Shown: positions 28,980-39,531, counted from the stretch's first letter. The stretch is 64,000 nucleotides of DNA from Phytopseudomonas daroniae (GCF_004327285.1 NZ_QJUI01000001.1:62001-126000); one strand, 5' to 3'. Translations and numbers: made by a program. Notes: generated from the letters alone by a model not told the origin.

Positions 28980-29708
28980 ATGACCGACACCACGCAGACG
29001 CCCCCCGCTACACACAAACCTCGCCCATTCATCGATCTGCTGATCAGTATCCTGATTCCTTCGCTGATCCTCATGAAGCTCAGCGGCGAAGCCCGACTGG
29101 GCCCGGATGGCGCACTGGTGCTGGCTCTGGCCTTCCCACTGGGCTGGGGCGCGTTCGAGCTGCTCAAGTATCGCAAATTCAACTTCGTCGCCCTGCTCGG
29201 CCTGGTCAGCGTAATGCTCACCGGCGGCATCGGCCTGCTGCACCTGGACAACCAGTGGCTGGCGATCAAGGAAGCGGCCATCCCCGGCCTGATCGGCATC
29301 GCCGTGCTGGCGTCGACGCGTACCCGTTACCCGTTGATCCGCACGCTGCTGTTCAACAAGACGGTACTCAACGTCGACAAGATCCATGATCGCCTGGAAC
29401 AGGGCGGCCATACCGAGCGCTTCGAATCGCGCCTGATGCTCGCCACCTACTGGCTCAGCGGTACCTTCTTCTTCTCGTCGGCAATGAACTACATACTGGC
29501 CAAGTGGATCGTCACCAGCCCGGCCGGCAGCGAAGCCTTCAACGACGAGCTGGGGCGCATGACGCTGCTCAGCTATCCGATGATCGCCATTCCGTCGATG
29601 ATCATGCTGATGGCCATCTTCTACTACCTGTGGCGCACCATTCATGGTCTCACCGGCCTCAAACTGGAAGAGATCATGGCCAACACCGAGCAGGACAAGA
29701 AGTCCTGA
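28980..29708 (+). CDS. VC0807-type membrane protein
   Basis: 242 residues with five or six membrane segments, starting after a short basic N-terminus. Features include LLISILIPSLILMKL, an amphipathic NKTVLNVDKIHDRLEQGG loop and the paired helices ending SMIMLMAIFYYLW. The family (VC0807-like) is conserved in gamma-proteobacteria and its function is unknown. The ribosome site at 28980 is poor. The next gene begins 12 bases after its stop, so they are likely in one transcript. The 295 bases before it, to 28685, carry no gene and no obvious repeat. Confidence 0.75.
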   Translation: MTDTTQTPPATHKPRPFIDLLISILIPSLILMKLSGEARLGPDGALVLALAFPLGWGAFELLKYRKFNFVALLGLVSVMLTGGIGLLHLDNQWLAIKEAAIPGLIGIAVLASTRTRYPLIRTLLFNKTVLNVDKIHDRLEQGGHTERFESRLMLATYWLSGTFFFSSAMNYILAKWIVTSPAGSEAFNDELGRMTLLSYPMIAIPSMIMLMAIFYYLWRTIHGLTGLKLEEIMANTEQDKKS

Positions 29709-29720
29709 CGCCGCCTCGTC

Positions 29721-30161
29721 TTGCTGGATATCTACGCCTACCTGGGGCTGTTCGTCGCCGCGTTCGGCGCGGCGACGCTGCTCCCTTTGCAGTCCGAGGC
29801 GTTGCTGGTGGCGCTGCTGCTCGGTGCCGCCCAGCCGGTCTGGGCACTGCTGCTGGCCGCCAGCGCGGGCAACGTGCTCGGTTCGCTGGTCAATTGGTGG
29901 CTCGGCCGCTATCTGGAACGCTTTCGCGGGCGTCGCTGGTTTCCGGTCAGCGACAAACGCCTGCAGCAGGCCCAGGCCTGGTACGGCCGTTATGGGCGCT
30001 GGTCATTGCTGCTCAGCTGGTTACCGGTGATCGGCGACCCGCTGACGCTGGTGGCGGGCATCATGCGCGAACCACTGTGGCGTTTCGTGCTGATCGTAAG
30101 CCTCGCAAAAACTACCCGTTATGCCGTGCTGGCCGCGCTGACACTGGGTTTGAGCAGTTGA
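29721..30161 (+). CDS. YqaA/DedA-type small membrane protein
   Basis: 146 residues, starting at TTG 29721, 12 bases after the previous stop. No clear SD is present, but the N-terminus LDIYAYLGLFVAAF matches the usual start of this family, so TTG seems right. The body has the SNARE-associated domain (VTT) character: ATLLPLQSEALLVALLL, AGNVLGSLVNWWLG, and LSWLPVIGDPLTLVAGI. Members are inner membrane proteins, possibly lipid transporters. Confidence 0.78.
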   Translation: MLDIYAYLGLFVAAFGAATLLPLQSEALLVALLLGAAQPVWALLLAASAGNVLGSLVNWWLGRYLERFRGRRWFPVSDKRLQQAQAWYGRYGRWSLLLSWLPVIGDPLTLVAGIMREPLWRFVLIVSLAKTTRYAVLAALTLGLSS

Positions 30162-30351
30162 AAGGACACACTCGGTAACGGCCTGTAAAGCGGTGCCAGT
30201 TGAGCAACCGGCCCGCCTCCGGGATACTGCGCACCCTGTACACCTACATCGCGACGGGATATACCCTCGGGATAAGGTATGAACGATGGCTGCGACAGCT
30301 CATCGAATGCAGAGCCAACTGTCCGTAGAGACGTGAAACAGGGGATCGCAG

Positions 30352-31326
30352 TTGCAAGGTACCAAACCCACGATGAAACGCAGTGACCTGATCTGGACGC
30401 TGATCGGGTTGTGTGCCGTGGTGGCGTCCTGCTTCTTGCTCTACCGCGAAGTACGCAACATCTCTCTCGACGAGATCGCTGAAAGCCTCAGGGCCATTCC
30501 GCACCTCAACTGGATGCTCGCGGGTGCCGCCACCTTCGGCGCCTATTGCGCCCTGGCCTGGTACGACCGCATCGCCATCGCCCACCTGGGCAAGAAGATT
30601 TCCTGGCGCTTCATCACCCTGTGCTCCTTCACCACCTACGCCCTGGCCCACAATATCGGCGCGTCGGTGTTCTCCGGTGCAGTGGTTCGCTACCGCGCCT
30701 ATCGCACCAAGGGCCTGACGCCCCACGAAATCGGCATCCTGATCGTCTTCTGCTCGTTCACCTTCGCCCTCGGCACCCTGCTGGCCAGCGGCTGCGTACT
30801 GGTACTTCAGCCGAATCTGATCCACCGCGTGCTGGACGTCACCCCGCTGGTTTCCATCGCCGTCGGCTCGTTCCTGTTGCTGCTGGTCGGCCTGTACGTG
30901 CTGGGCTCGTGGCTGCAGTTCAAACCCTGGAACTTCGGCAAGCTGCACGTCGAATACCCACGCCTGCGCATTGTCGGTCGCCAGTTGCTGGCAGGCCCGC
31001 TGGAGCTGGCCTGCGCCGCGGCGATCATCTATTTCGCGCTGCCGGAAGCCTATAATCCCGGCTACCTGGTCGTTCTCGGCGTGTTCCTCGCGTCCTTCTC
31101 GCTCGCCCTGCTGTCCCACGCTCCGGGCGGCTTGGGCGTGCTGGAGGTCAGCTTTCTCGCCGCGCTGCCAGAGATCCCCCCTTCGGACGTGCTGGCCGCG
31201 CTGATCGTGTTCCGCGGCTTCTACCTGCTACTGCCCTTCGCCCTGTCGCTGATCGTGGTGCTGGGCTTCGAATGGGGCCAATGGCGCCTCAAGCGCAGCG
31301 AAGCACAAAATCCTCCATTACCCTGA
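30352..31326 (+). CDS. YbhN-type membrane protein (UPF0104, LPG synthase-related)
   Basis: 324 residues from TTG 30352, which has AGGGGA at about seven bases. An ATG at 30373 (KRSDLIWTL follows) is an alternative with AAGGT further away. There are about seven or eight membrane helices; the middle portion AHNIGASVFSGAVVRYRAYRTKGL is the family signature (shared with the flippase half of MprF). The C-terminus GFEWGQWRLKRSEAQN is cytoplasmic. Role in lipid or lipopolysaccharide handling is suspected, not shown. The gene overlaps nothing and is followed closely by yegD. Confidence 0.75.
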   Translation: MQGTKPTMKRSDLIWTLIGLCAVVASCFLLYREVRNISLDEIAESLRAIPHLNWMLAGAATFGAYCALAWYDRIAIAHLGKKISWRFITLCSFTTYALAHNIGASVFSGAVVRYRAYRTKGLTPHEIGILIVFCSFTFALGTLLASGCVLVLQPNLIHRVLDVTPLVSIAVGSFLLLLVGLYVLGSWLQFKPWNFGKLHVEYPRLRIVGRQLLAGPLELACAAAIIYFALPEAYNPGYLVVLGVFLASFSLALLSHAPGGLGVLEVSFLAALPEIPPSDVLAALIVFRGFYLLLPFALSLIVVLGFEWGQWRLKRSEAQNPPLP

Positions 31327-31394
31327 CGAAGCGGCAGCACTCCAGCTGCATTTCGCCTAGAATGCGCGGCCGTTTTTTCAGGAGCCGCGCGTCA

Positions 31395-32660
31395 ATGTCC
31401 TTTTCCACACCTGCCCGCGCCTGCGGTATCGACTTCGGCACTTCCAACTCCACCGTTGGCTGGTTGCGCCCGGGCGGCGAAACGCTGATCCCGCTGGAAG
31501 ACGGCAAGATCACCCTGCCCTCGGTGGTGTTCTTCAACCTCGAAGAACGCCGCCCGGTCTATGGCCGCCTGGCCCTGCACGAGTACCTGGAAGGCTACGA
31601 AGGCCGCCTGATGCGCTCGCTGAAGAGCCTGCTCGGTTCCAAGCTGCTGAAGAGCGAAACCGCGGTGATGGGTAGCGCCCTGCCGTTCAAGGATCTGCTC
31701 GGTTTCTTCATCGGCGAACTGAAGAAACGCGCCGAAGCGGTTGCCGAGCGCCCGTTCGACGCCGTGGTACTGGGCCGCCCGGTGTTCTTCGTGGATGACG
31801 ATCCGCAAGCCGACCAGGAAGCCGAGAAGACCCTGATCGCCGTGGCCCAGAAGCTGGGTTTCAAGGACGTATCCTTCCAGTACGAGCCGATTGCCGCGGC
31901 CTTCGACTACGAATCCACCATCGAGCGTGAAGAGCTGGTGCTGATCGTCGATATAGGCGGTGGTACCTCGGACTTTTCCCTGGTGCGCCTGGCACCGGAA
32001 CGCCGGCAGCAGGCCGAGCGGCAGAACGACATCCTGGCCACTGGCGGTGTGCATATCGGTGGTACCGACTTCGACAAGCAGCTCAGCCTGCAGGGCGTGA
32101 TGCCGCTGTTCGGCTACGGCAGCCGGATGAAGAGCGACGCGCTGATGCCCACCAGCTTCCACCTCAACCTGGCGACCTGGCACACCATCAACGTGGTCTA
32201 TTCGGCCGCCTCGCAGCGGGCGCTGCAGAACATGCGTTACGACATCGTCGACCCGACCGGCATCGATCGACTATTCCGCCTGATCGAGCAGCGCGCCGGC
32301 CACTGGCTGGCGATGCAGGTGGAAGACAGCAAGATCGCTCTGACCGAGCATCTTCAGCATCCCATCGACCTGCAGCGCATCGAGGCCGGTCTGGTCGCCG
32401 AGCTGACTCGAGAGCTGTTCGAAGGCAGTATCGCCCCGCTGCTCGAGCGCGTCCGCGCCAGTGTTACCGGGTTGCTCGCCGATGCAGGCGTGGGGCTGGA
32501 GCAGGTCGACACGGTATTCTTCACCGGTGGCTCCAGCGGCGTGCCGGCCTTGCGCCAGAGTGTGGCCGCCCTGCTGCCCAATGCCCGACACGTGGAAGGC
32601 AATACGTTCGGCAGCATCGGCAGCGGGCTGGCCATCGAGGCGAAGAAACGTTACGGCTGA
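31395..32660 (+). CDS. yegD: Hsp70-like chaperone YegD
   Basis: 421 residues, starting at ATG 31395 with AGGAG at about 12 bases. It has the actin-like ATPase fold of Hsp70: GIDFGTSNSTVGW (phosphate 1, about residues 11-23), LIVDIGGGTSDFSLV (phosphate 2, about residue 190), and VDTVFFTGGSSGVP in the adenosine motif. Unlike DnaK it lacks a full substrate-binding domain, which is normal for YegD. It presumably binds a specific client; the partner is unknown. Confidence 0.86.
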   Translation: MSFSTPARACGIDFGTSNSTVGWLRPGGETLIPLEDGKITLPSVVFFNLEERRPVYGRLALHEYLEGYEGRLMRSLKSLLGSKLLKSETAVMGSALPFKDLLGFFIGELKKRAEAVAERPFDAVVLGRPVFFVDDDPQADQEAEKTLIAVAQKLGFKDVSFQYEPIAAAFDYESTIEREELVLIVDIGGGTSDFSLVRLAPERRQQAERQNDILATGGVHIGGTDFDKQLSLQGVMPLFGYGSRMKSDALMPTSFHLNLATWHTINVVYSAASQRALQNMRYDIVDPTGIDRLFRLIEQRAGHWLAMQVEDSKIALTEHLQHPIDLQRIEAGLVAELTRELFEGSIAPLLERVRASVTGLLADAGVGLEQVDTVFFTGGSSGVPALRQSVAALLPNARHVEGNTFGSIGSGLAIEAKKRYG

Positions 32661-32731
32661 CGCTGAACGAATGGGGACAAGGGGTCGCGGCTGCTTTATA
32701 TTTCGCGATATTTCTCCATGGAAGGTCAGCC

Positions 32732-33457
32732 GTGCACACACTCGAACGTATCTACCCGCTGCAGATGGACGAAAGGCTGGCGGCCGACCAGGCAACTCTC
32801 GACCTGCATATGCAGCGCTACGCGTTCGCCAGCCGCTCACTGCATGGCCAACGCGTGCTCGACATGGCCTGCGGCTGCGGCTACGGCAGTGCGCTGCTGG
32901 CCGAACAGCACCCTGACAAGCAGATCACCGGCATCGACATCGATCCCGAAGCGATTGCCTATGCCCAGGCAAACTACCAGAAAGCCAATCTGCGCTACCT
33001 GTGCGCGAACGCAGAAACCTTCACCGACAGCGAGGGCTTCGACAGTATCGTCAGCCTGGAAACCATCGAGCATCTGCCCGACCCGGTTCGCCTGGTGGAG
33101 AACTACGCCAGCCTGCTGGCCAAGGGTGGCCGCATCATCGCCTCGGTGCCGACCACGCCGACCCTGGATGGCAACCCCCATCACCTTCACGATTTCAGCC
33201 CGCGCAGCTTCTTCGCGCTGTTCCGCCGCCACGGCCTTGAACCTCAGGAACGTTTCGAGCAGATCCAGCGCTGGGAGTTTTCCGGGTTGTTCAAGAAGCC
33301 CAGGAAAGCCGCCCGCCAGCACCGCTCGGAAGGCGTCGGCAACGCCGTGCTGGCGTACTACCGCAGCCACCCGCTGTACTTGTTCAAACGGCTTTTCTCG
33401 ATCCTGCGCTATGGCGCCAGCAACCGCTATCTGACCTGCCGTTTCAGCGTCGACTGA
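32732..33457 (+). CDS. Class I SAM-dependent methyltransferase
   Basis: 241 residues from GTG 32732, chosen because GAAGG lies about eight bases upstream. The SAM-binding motif I is VLDMACGCGYGSALLAE (about 45-61); acidic loop DIDPEAIAYA follows; LETIEHLPDPVRLVENY is the post-II motif. It resembles UbiE/COQ5-type and glycosyl-associated methyltransferases, and the acceptor is not identified. The C-terminus is basic. No partner genes point to a pathway. Confidence 0.8.
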   Translation: MHTLERIYPLQMDERLAADQATLDLHMQRYAFASRSLHGQRVLDMACGCGYGSALLAEQHPDKQITGIDIDPEAIAYAQANYQKANLRYLCANAETFTDSEGFDSIVSLETIEHLPDPVRLVENYASLLAKGGRIIASVPTTPTLDGNPHHLHDFSPRSFFALFRRHGLEPQERFEQIQRWEFSGLFKKPRKAARQHRSEGVGNAVLAYYRSHPLYLFKRLFSILRYGASNRYLTCRFSVD

Positions 33458-33479
33458 GCGTGCAACGTAAGCGGTCGCT

Positions 33480-33555
33480 CGTAGGGTAGACGACGCTTTA
33501 CCGTCCACCACCTTGCGATCGCAATGGTGGACAAAAAGAGCGTTGTCCACCCTAC
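33480..33555. repeat. TAGGGTGGA-type palindromic repeat, copy after methyltransferase
   Basis: CGTAGGGTAGACGACGCTTT at the left, AGCGTTGTCCACCCTAC at the right, with GCGATCGC between. It lies between two convergent genes and could terminate both. Confidence 0.75.
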
Positions 33556-33660
33556 AACTCATGGCCGATTGCAAAGGGGATATCGCGATTGGGTGGGCCG
33601 AGGCCCACCATAGAGATCACAAACGGTGATTGCCTGGCAGGAAAGCGCCAGGCAGCGCGA

Positions 33661-35994
33661 TCAACGCGGAACGGCGGGCTTCTTCGCCGGCTTCTTGCCT
33701 TTGCCCTTGCCGGCCCCCGCGCGCTCGCGGGCGGCCTGCTGGTTGCGCGCTTCGGCAGCCGCCTTGGCCTGCTCGCGCTTGTCCCAGGGCTTGCTGCCGT
33801 CGCTGCCACGCGGTGGCAGACCGGTGTGCTGGGTGAGGATGCGCCCACCAGCAGGCTTGCTGCCGGAATTACCCGCAACCTTCTTGCTGCCGGCAGGCGT
33901 GGAGTTCTTGCGGCGGGCACTCTGGTACTCATCAGCCTTCGGCTGATAGGTCGGGATCAAATGCTGCTTGCCGTCACCGATCAGGTCGGCACGCCCCATG
34001 CGCTGCAGCGCCTCACGCAGCATCGGCCAGCCCTTCGGATCGTGGTAACGCAGGAACGCCTTGTGCAGACGACGCTGCTCCTCGCTCTTGACGATGGTCA
34101 CGCCGTCACTCTTGTAGGTGACCTTGCGCAGCGGGTTCTTGCCCGAGTGGTACATGGCCGTGGCGGTCGCCATCGGCGACGGGTAGAACGCCTGCACCTG
34201 GTCGGCGCGGAAGCCGTTGCCCTTGAGCCACAGGGCCAGGTTCATCATGTCTTCATCGGTGGTGCCAGGATGAGCGGCGATGAAGTAAGGGATCAGGTAC
34301 TGCTCCTTGCCCGCTTCCTTGGAATACTTCTCGAACATGCGCTTGAACTTGTCATAGCTGCCAATGCCCGGTTTCATCATCTGGTTGAGCGGGCCTTCCT
34401 CGGTGTGCTCCGGGGCGATCTTCAGGTAGCCACCGACGTGGTGGGTGACCAGCTCCTTGACGTACTCCGGCGACTCGACCGCGAGGTCGTAGCGCAAGCC
34501 GGAAGCGATGAGAATCTTCTTCACCCCCGGCAACGCGCGGGCACTGCGATACAGCTGGATCAAGGAGGAGTGATCGGTATTCAGGTTCGGGCAGATGCCG
34601 GGGAACACGCAAGACGGCTTACGGCACGCGGATTCGATTTCCGGGCTCTTGCAGGCGATGCGGTACATGTTCGCAGTCGGGCCGCCGAGGTCGGAAATGA
34701 CACCGGTAAAGCCCGGCACCTTGTCGCGAATTTCCTCGATCTCACGAATGATCGATTCTTCCGAACGGTTCTGGATGATGCGGCCTTCATGCTCGGTGAT
34801 CGAGCAGAAGGTACAGCCGCCGAAGCAGCCGCGCATGATGTTCACCGAGAAACGGATCATCTCGTAGGCCGGGATCTTCTCCTTGCCGTACGCCGGATGC
34901 GGGACACGCATGTACGGCATGCCGAACACATAGTCCATTTCTTCGGTGGTCATCGGGATGGGTGGCGGGTTGAACCAGACATCGATTTCGCCGTGCTTCT
35001 GCACCAGCGCGCGGGCGTTGCCCGGGTTGGTCTCCAGGTGCAGTACACGGTTGGCGTGGGCATAGAGCACCGGATCGTTGCGCACCTTCTCCATGGACGG
35101 CAGGCGAATCACCGTCTTGTCGCGGGTCATCTTCGGGCTGGCGAGGATCTGCACAACTTTCGCTTCGTTCGGATCCTCGACCGGGCCTGAGCCGGCCGCA
35201 CCCTTGTCCTGCTCGATGGCGCAGGCCTGGGTATCCTGGGTGTTGACGTACGGGTTGATGATCTTGTCGATCTTGCCCGGACGGTCAATGCGCGTGGAGT
35301 CGACTTCGTACCAGTCTTTCGGCGTGTCACGGCGAATGAAGGCGGTACCGCGGATATCGGTGATGGTTTCGATATTCTCGCCATAGGACAGACGCTGGGC
35401 GACTTCGACGATGGCACGCTCGGCGTTGCCGTAGAGCAAGATGTCGGCGCAGGCATCGATCAGGATCGAGTTACGTACCCGATCCTGCCAGTAGTCGTAG
35501 TGGGCGATGCGGCGCAGCGAGGCTTCGATGCCACCGAGCACGATCGGTACGTGCTTGTAGGCTTCCTTGCAGCGCTGGCTGTAGACCAGGCTGGCACGAT
35601 CCGGGCGCTTGCCCGCCAGACCGCCAGGCGTGTAGGCGTCGTCGGAACGGATTTTCTTGTCCGCGGTGTAGCGATTGATCATCGAGTCCATGTTGCCGGC
35701 CGCGACGCCGAAGAACAGGTTTGGCTCGCCCAGCTTCATGAAGTCGTCTTTGGACTGCCAGTTGGGTTGGGCAATGATCCCGACGCGAAAACCCTGGGAC
35801 TCCAGCAACCGGCCAATGATCGCCATCCCGAACGACGGGTGGTCGACGTAGGCATCACCGGTAACGATGATGATGTCGCAGGAATCCCAGCCAAGCTGAT
35901 CCATCTCCTCCCTGCTCATCGGCAGGAAAGGCGCCGGGCCGAAGCACTCGGCCCAGTATTTTGGATAGTCGAACAGCGGCTTGGCGGCTTGCAT
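33661..35994 (-). CDS. YgiQ-family radical SAM protein
   Basis: 777 residues from ATG 35994, which has only a weak ribosome site; a GTG at 36021 would add nine residues. The N-terminal B12-binding-like region reads [31 protein letters not shown]. The radical SAM cluster CFGGCTFC (C-x3-C-x2-C) lies near residue 390, followed by the TIM-barrel part. The tail after about residue 700 is basic, rich in Lys, Gly and Ala, and probably disordered. YgiQ is a conserved enzyme of unknown substrate. Its gene sits next to dnaB, as I recall for other Pseudomonas. Confidence 0.9.
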   Translation of the reverse strand: MQAAKPLFDYPKYWAECFGPAPFLPMSREEMDQLGWDSCDIIIVTGDAYVDHPSFGMAIIGRLLESQGFRVGIIAQPNWQSKDDFMKLGEPNLFFGVAAGNMDSMINRYTADKKIRSDDAYTPGGLAGKRPDRASLVYSQRCKEAYKHVPIVLGGIEASLRRIAHYDYWQDRVRNSILIDACADILLYGNAERAIVEVAQRLSYGENIETITDIRGTAFIRRDTPKDWYEVDSTRIDRPGKIDKIINPYVNTQDTQACAIEQDKGAAGSGPVEDPNEAKVVQILASPKMTRDKTVIRLPSMEKVRNDPVLYAHANRVLHLETNPGNARALVQKHGEIDVWFNPPPIPMTTEEMDYVFGMPYMRVPHPAYGKEKIPAYEMIRFSVNIMRGCFGGCTFCSITEHEGRIIQNRSEESIIREIEEIRDKVPGFTGVISDLGGPTANMYRIACKSPEIESACRKPSCVFPGICPNLNTDHSSLIQLYRSARALPGVKKILIASGLRYDLAVESPEYVKELVTHHVGGYLKIAPEHTEEGPLNQMMKPGIGSYDKFKRMFEKYSKEAGKEQYLIPYFIAAHPGTTDEDMMNLALWLKGNGFRADQVQAFYPSPMATATAMYHSGKNPLRKVTYKSDGVTIVKSEEQRRLHKAFLRYHDPKGWPMLREALQRMGRADLIGDGKQHLIPTYQPKADEYQSARRKNSTPAGSKKVAGNSGSKPAGGRILTQHTGLPPRGSDGSKPWDKREQAKAAAEARNQQAARERAGAGKGKGKKPAKKPAVPR

Positions 35995-36364
35995 GGCGAT
36001 AACCGATTTAATCAGGAATTTCACGGGGCGCGGAATATAGCACAAATTTTAACCAAACCCGACTGTACCGCTGGGGTAAAACGTCGCTTGGCGGTCTATC
36101 TGACGGCATGCTGGCCCAGCCATTTTCTGACCTCGCTATTGATGCGCCCAGACCTGAGCATTGGCGCCTGGGCCGAAGTCATCACTCTTGAGCCAGTAGC
36201 ACTGAACTGGAGCTCAACTCGCCTCTCAAACGGCAACATTCGTTCCAGGCAAACACCGGTCAGAGTTCCAACCGTGCAAGCTGGAGTTCGCAGCTTGTGC
36301 CTTGTCTAGCGGCAGAACGAACTCCGGCGCGAGCGTGCTGAAACCCTAAAAAACACGGTGAGGG
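35995..36364. other. 370-base gap between dnaB and ygiQ
   Basis: I see no gene, RNA or strong repeat here. In P. aeruginosa, from memory, alanine racemase (alr) lies directly downstream of dnaB. It is absent from this place, and no degraded remnant was recognised in either strand by reading. Confidence 0.5.
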
Positions 36365-37759
36365 TTATTCGTCCTCAAACTGGTAGCTGCCCGGCGCCAG
36401 GTTCTCGAAGCGCGAGTATTTGCCGAGGAACGCCAGACGTGCCGTACCCAGTGGGCCGTTACGCTGCTTGCCGATGATGATCTCGGCCACGCCCTTGTAT
36501 TCGGTCTCGGGGTGATAGACCTCGTCCCGGTACACGAACATGATGATGTCGGCGTCCTGCTCGATCGCACCGGACTCGCGCAAGTCGGAGTTGATCGGGC
36601 GCTTGTTCGGGCGTTGCTCGAGCCCCCGGTTGAGCTGGGACAGCGCGATCACCGGGCAGTTGAACTCTTTGGCCAGCGCCTTGAGCGAGCGCGATATCTC
36701 GGAAATCTCGTTCACCCGGCTGTCGCCACTGGAGCCGGGAATCTGCATAAGTTGCAGGTAGTCGACCATGATCAGGCCGATCTCGCCATGTTCACGCGCC
36801 AGGCGCCGGGAACGTGCGCGCATCTCCGAAGGCGAGATACCGGCGGTATCGTCGATGAACAGCTTGCGGTCGTTGAGCAGGTTGACCGCCGAGGTCAGCC
36901 GCGGCCAATCGTCGTCATCCAGGCGACCGGCACGCACCTTGGTCTGATCGATACGACCAAGGGACGCCAGCATACGAATCACGATGGATTCGGAGGGCAT
37001 CTCCAGGGAGTACACCAGGATCGACTTGTCGCTGCGCATCAGCGCGTTTTCCACCAGGTTCATGGCGAACGTGGTCTTACCCATCGACGGACGACCGGCG
37101 ACGATAATCAGGTCGGCTGGCTGCAGGCCACTGGTCAGATCATCCAGATCGGAAAATCCGGTGGACAAGCCGGTAATCGCATCGCCGTTATTGAACAGCT
37201 CGTCGATACGGTCGATGGCCTTGACCAGAATATCGTTGATGCCCACCGGACCACCGGTCTTCGGTCGCGCCTCGGCGATCTGAAAGATCAGTCGTTCGGC
37301 TTCGTCGAGAATTTCCTCGCCCGTACGGCCTTCCGGCGCATAGGCGCTGTCAGCGATCTCGTTGCTGATACCGATCAGTTTGCGCAGCGTGGCGCGCTCG
37401 CGAATGATCTGCGCGTAGGCCTTGATGTTGGCCACCGACGGCGTGTTCTTCGCCAGTTCGCCCAGGTAGGCCAGGCCACCAACCTGAGGCAGCTGCCCTT
37501 CCTTGTCCAGTTGCTCAGACAGGGTCACCACGTCGAACGGTTGATTGCGCTCAGCAAGCTTGTGAATGGCGCGAAACACCAGGCGGTGATCGTGGCGGTA
37601 AAAATCGCCATCGGAAACCTGGTCGAGTACCCGCTCCCACGCATTGTTATCGAGCATCAGACCACCGAGCACCGCCTGCTCGGCCTCGATCGAGTGCGGC
37701 GGCACTTTCAGGGCAGAGGTTTGCAGGTCGTACTGTTCAGTGATGCTGATGTCGTTCAT
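36365..37759 (-). CDS. dnaB: Replicative DNA helicase DnaB
   Basis: 464 residues from ATG 37759, the usual length. The N-terminal domain (about 15-125) reads SIEAEQAVLGGLMLDNNAWERV. The RecA-type core has Walker A GRPSMGKTTFAMN (about residue 217), Walker B LIMVDYLQLMQ, and the arginine finger region LRESGAIEQDADIIMFVYRDE. It unwinds DNA at the replication fork as a hexamer loaded by DnaC-type or DciA loaders. It lies downstream of rplI on the same strand, with a terminator hairpin between them. Confidence 0.97.
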   Translation of the reverse strand: MNDISITEQYDLQTSALKVPPHSIEAEQAVLGGLMLDNNAWERVLDQVSDGDFYRHDHRLVFRAIHKLAERNQPFDVVTLSEQLDKEGQLPQVGGLAYLGELAKNTPSVANIKAYAQIIRERATLRKLIGISNEIADSAYAPEGRTGEEILDEAERLIFQIAEARPKTGGPVGINDILVKAIDRIDELFNNGDAITGLSTGFSDLDDLTSGLQPADLIIVAGRPSMGKTTFAMNLVENALMRSDKSILVYSLEMPSESIVIRMLASLGRIDQTKVRAGRLDDDDWPRLTSAVNLLNDRKLFIDDTAGISPSEMRARSRRLAREHGEIGLIMVDYLQLMQIPGSSGDSRVNEISEISRSLKALAKEFNCPVIALSQLNRGLEQRPNKRPINSDLRESGAIEQDADIIMFVYRDEVYHPETEYKGVAEIIIGKQRNGPLGTARLAFLGKYSRFENLAPGSYQFEDE

Positions 37760-37785
37760 GGGAGCCTGGAAAGAATGCTTGCGTT

Positions 37786-37826
37786 GAAAAACAAAAGGCA
37801 CGGCATCGCTTTCGCAATGCCGTGCC
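37786..37826 (-). terminator. Intrinsic terminator after rplI
   Basis: Read on the minus strand, GGCACGGCATTGC - GAAA - GCGATGCCGTGCC is followed by TTTTGTTTTT. It ends the rpsF-rpsR-rplI transcript just before dnaB. Confidence 0.8.
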
Positions 37827-37874
37827 CGATGTTAGCGGGAACGCACCGGAGTGCAAACCCGCTGAGCAGCGCGA

Positions 37875-38321
37875 TTAAGCGGCTACTACGATTACCTTTA
37901 CGGTAGCTTCGACATCGCTGTGCAGGTGCACGGCTACGTCGTATTCGCCAACCTGGCGAATGGTACCGTTCGGCAGACGAACTTCAGCTTTGGCCACTTC
38001 AACGCCGGAGGCGGTCAGGGCATCAGCGATGTCGTGAGTACCGATGGAACCGAACAGCTTGCCTTCATCGCCCGCGGTAGCGGTGATGGTGACTTCCAGC
38101 TCGGCCAGCTGAGCAGCACGCGACTCGGCCGAAGCTTTCTTGTCGGCAGCGGCTTTTTCCAGGTCAGCGCGACGAGCTTCGAAAGCAGCGACGTTGGCTT
38201 CGGTGGCAGCGGTAGCTTTGCCTTGCGGCAGCAGGAAGTTACGGCCGTAACCGGCTTTAACGTTCACTTTATCGCCCAGGTTGCCCAGGTTGGCGATTTT
38301 TTCCAGCAGGATGACTTCCAT
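37875..38321 (-). CDS. rplI: 50S ribosomal protein L9
   Basis: 148 residues. The N-terminal domain carries [30 protein letters not shown] and the long connecting helix (about 45-75) leads to the C-terminal domain. L9 binds 23S rRNA near L1 and helps keep reading frame. It is the last gene of the rpsF-rpsR-membrane protein-rplI operon on the minus strand. The DNA is A/T-richer at third positions than neighbours, as expected for a highly expressed gene. Confidence 0.97.
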   Translation of the reverse strand: MEVILLEKIANLGNLGDKVNVKAGYGRNFLLPQGKATAATEANVAAFEARRADLEKAAADKKASAESRAAQLAELEVTITATAGDEGKLFGSIGTHDIADALTASGVEVAKAEVRLPNGTIRQVGEYDVAVHLHSDVEATVKVIVVAA

Positions 38322-38342
38322 TTGGGTGTTACCTCTTAACTT

Positions 38343-39236
38343 TTAACCTTCACCGTTGGCGGGGCCCGAACCGGGTTTGTCCGCCAGACGACCACGAAAA
38401 TCAAACAGACTGTCGACGATGGCTAATACCACCAGCAAGGGAAAGATCAGTTGCATGAACAGCAGCAGCGTGATGTACAGCCCGACCAGCCAGAACTTCG
38501 ACAGTCGGCCCTTGGCCACCAACCCATGCAACAGGGCGATGGCCGCGAACGCCAGCGGAACACTGCACAACGGCGTCAGCATTGCCATCTCGACACCCAG
38601 ACTGGGCCCGAGCAGCATACCGACCAGCAGTAACATCGCCAGCATCGGCGGAAATCTCAGTTCGCGGAATTCGGAACCGAAACCTCCTGGGTTGTACAAC
38701 GCCGCCTGCCAGAACCGCCCAAGCATCAGGCTCAGCAAGCTGACCACCTGCAGCAAAGCTGCCAGCAATCCGGTAAGAACCGGTGCAATAAGACTCTGGA
38801 GACGCGCCTGATCATCCACCGACATCTGTTGGTGAACGCCATCGAACATCTGCGGCAGCAGCTTACTCAGCTCCTGCGCCATGGCTTCGATGGGCTCGCG
38901 GAACGTCGCCCCCAATACCAGTCCATACACCAGGCCCAGTGCGATGCTGAACAACAGCACCCGTCTCCAGGACTGATTGGCGCGCAACACACACGCCAGC
39001 CCCAACGCGCCCAACAGCACCAACAAGGTGCGCGGCTCGCCGAAGTACCACCAGCCAATGGCCGGCAGCAAAGCCCAGGCGAGGATGCCAATGGCATCAC
39101 TCAGACCACGCCGCAGAAGCACCAGGCATCCCGCGGCAGCACTCAACCAGAACAGCAGCGGCAATGCCGCAGAACCGACCACCACGAGGGTGGCCTGCAT
39201 ACGGCCGCGCATAATGAATTCTGCCAAGGCGCGCAT
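38343..39236 (-). CDS. DUF2232-type membrane protein
   Basis: 297 residues with eight or nine hydrophobic segments (LVVVGSAALPLLFWLSAAAG at the N-terminus, LLFMQLIFPLLVVLAIVDSLFDF near the C-terminus). It sits between rpsR and rplI, the usual place for this protein in Pseudomonas. Function unknown; the family resembles YybS-type proteins of Gram-positives. The start ATG at 39236 follows a weak AAGGGAT site. The tail DKPGSGPANGEG is short and cytoplasmic. Confidence 0.82.
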   Translation of the reverse strand: MRALAEFIMRGRMQATLVVVGSAALPLLFWLSAAAGCLVLLRRGLSDAIGILAWALLPAIGWWYFGEPRTLLVLLGALGLACVLRANQSWRRVLLFSIALGLVYGLVLGATFREPIEAMAQELSKLLPQMFDGVHQQMSVDDQARLQSLIAPVLTGLLAALLQVVSLLSLMLGRFWQAALYNPGGFGSEFRELRFPPMLAMLLLVGMLLGPSLGVEMAMLTPLCSVPLAFAAIALLHGLVAKGRLSKFWLVGLYITLLLFMQLIFPLLVVLAIVDSLFDFRGRLADKPGSGPANGEG

Positions 39237-39272
39237 GCGATTTATCCCTTACTACTTGTCGATCGTCCGATC

Positions 39273-39503
39273 TTATCGGCCGTGGCTGTCGGTGTAGGGC
39301 AGCAGGGCCAGGAAGCGGGCACGCTTGATAGCGGTAGCCAGCTGACGCTGATAACGAGCCTTGGTACCGGTGATACGGCTAGGAACGATTTTGCCGGTTT
39401 CCGAGATGTAGGCTTTCAGAGTGTTGAGATCTTTGAAATCGATCTCTTTCACGTCTTCAGCGGTGAAACGGCAGAATTTACGACGACGGAAGAAACGTGC
39501 CAT
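39273..39503 (-). CDS. rpsR: 30S ribosomal protein S18
   Basis: 76 residues, the usual length. It carries [21 protein letters not shown] and [23 protein letters not shown], the RNA-binding core of S18. It forms a heterodimer with S6 (the neighbouring gene) on the 30S platform. Follows rpsF by 28 bases in the same operon. Confidence 0.97.
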   Translation of the reverse strand: MARFFRRRKFCRFTAEDVKEIDFKDLNTLKAYISETGKIVPSRITGTKARYQRQLATAIKRARFLALLPYTDSHGR

Positions 39504-39531
39504 GGGATTGGCTCCTCAAAAGATCCGTGGA

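Noticed and set aside
30280..30387. A 35-codon frame before the YbhN gene (MNDGCDSSSN...)
   Set aside because: It overlaps the next gene start, has no recognised relatives and only a weak ribosome site; probably chance.
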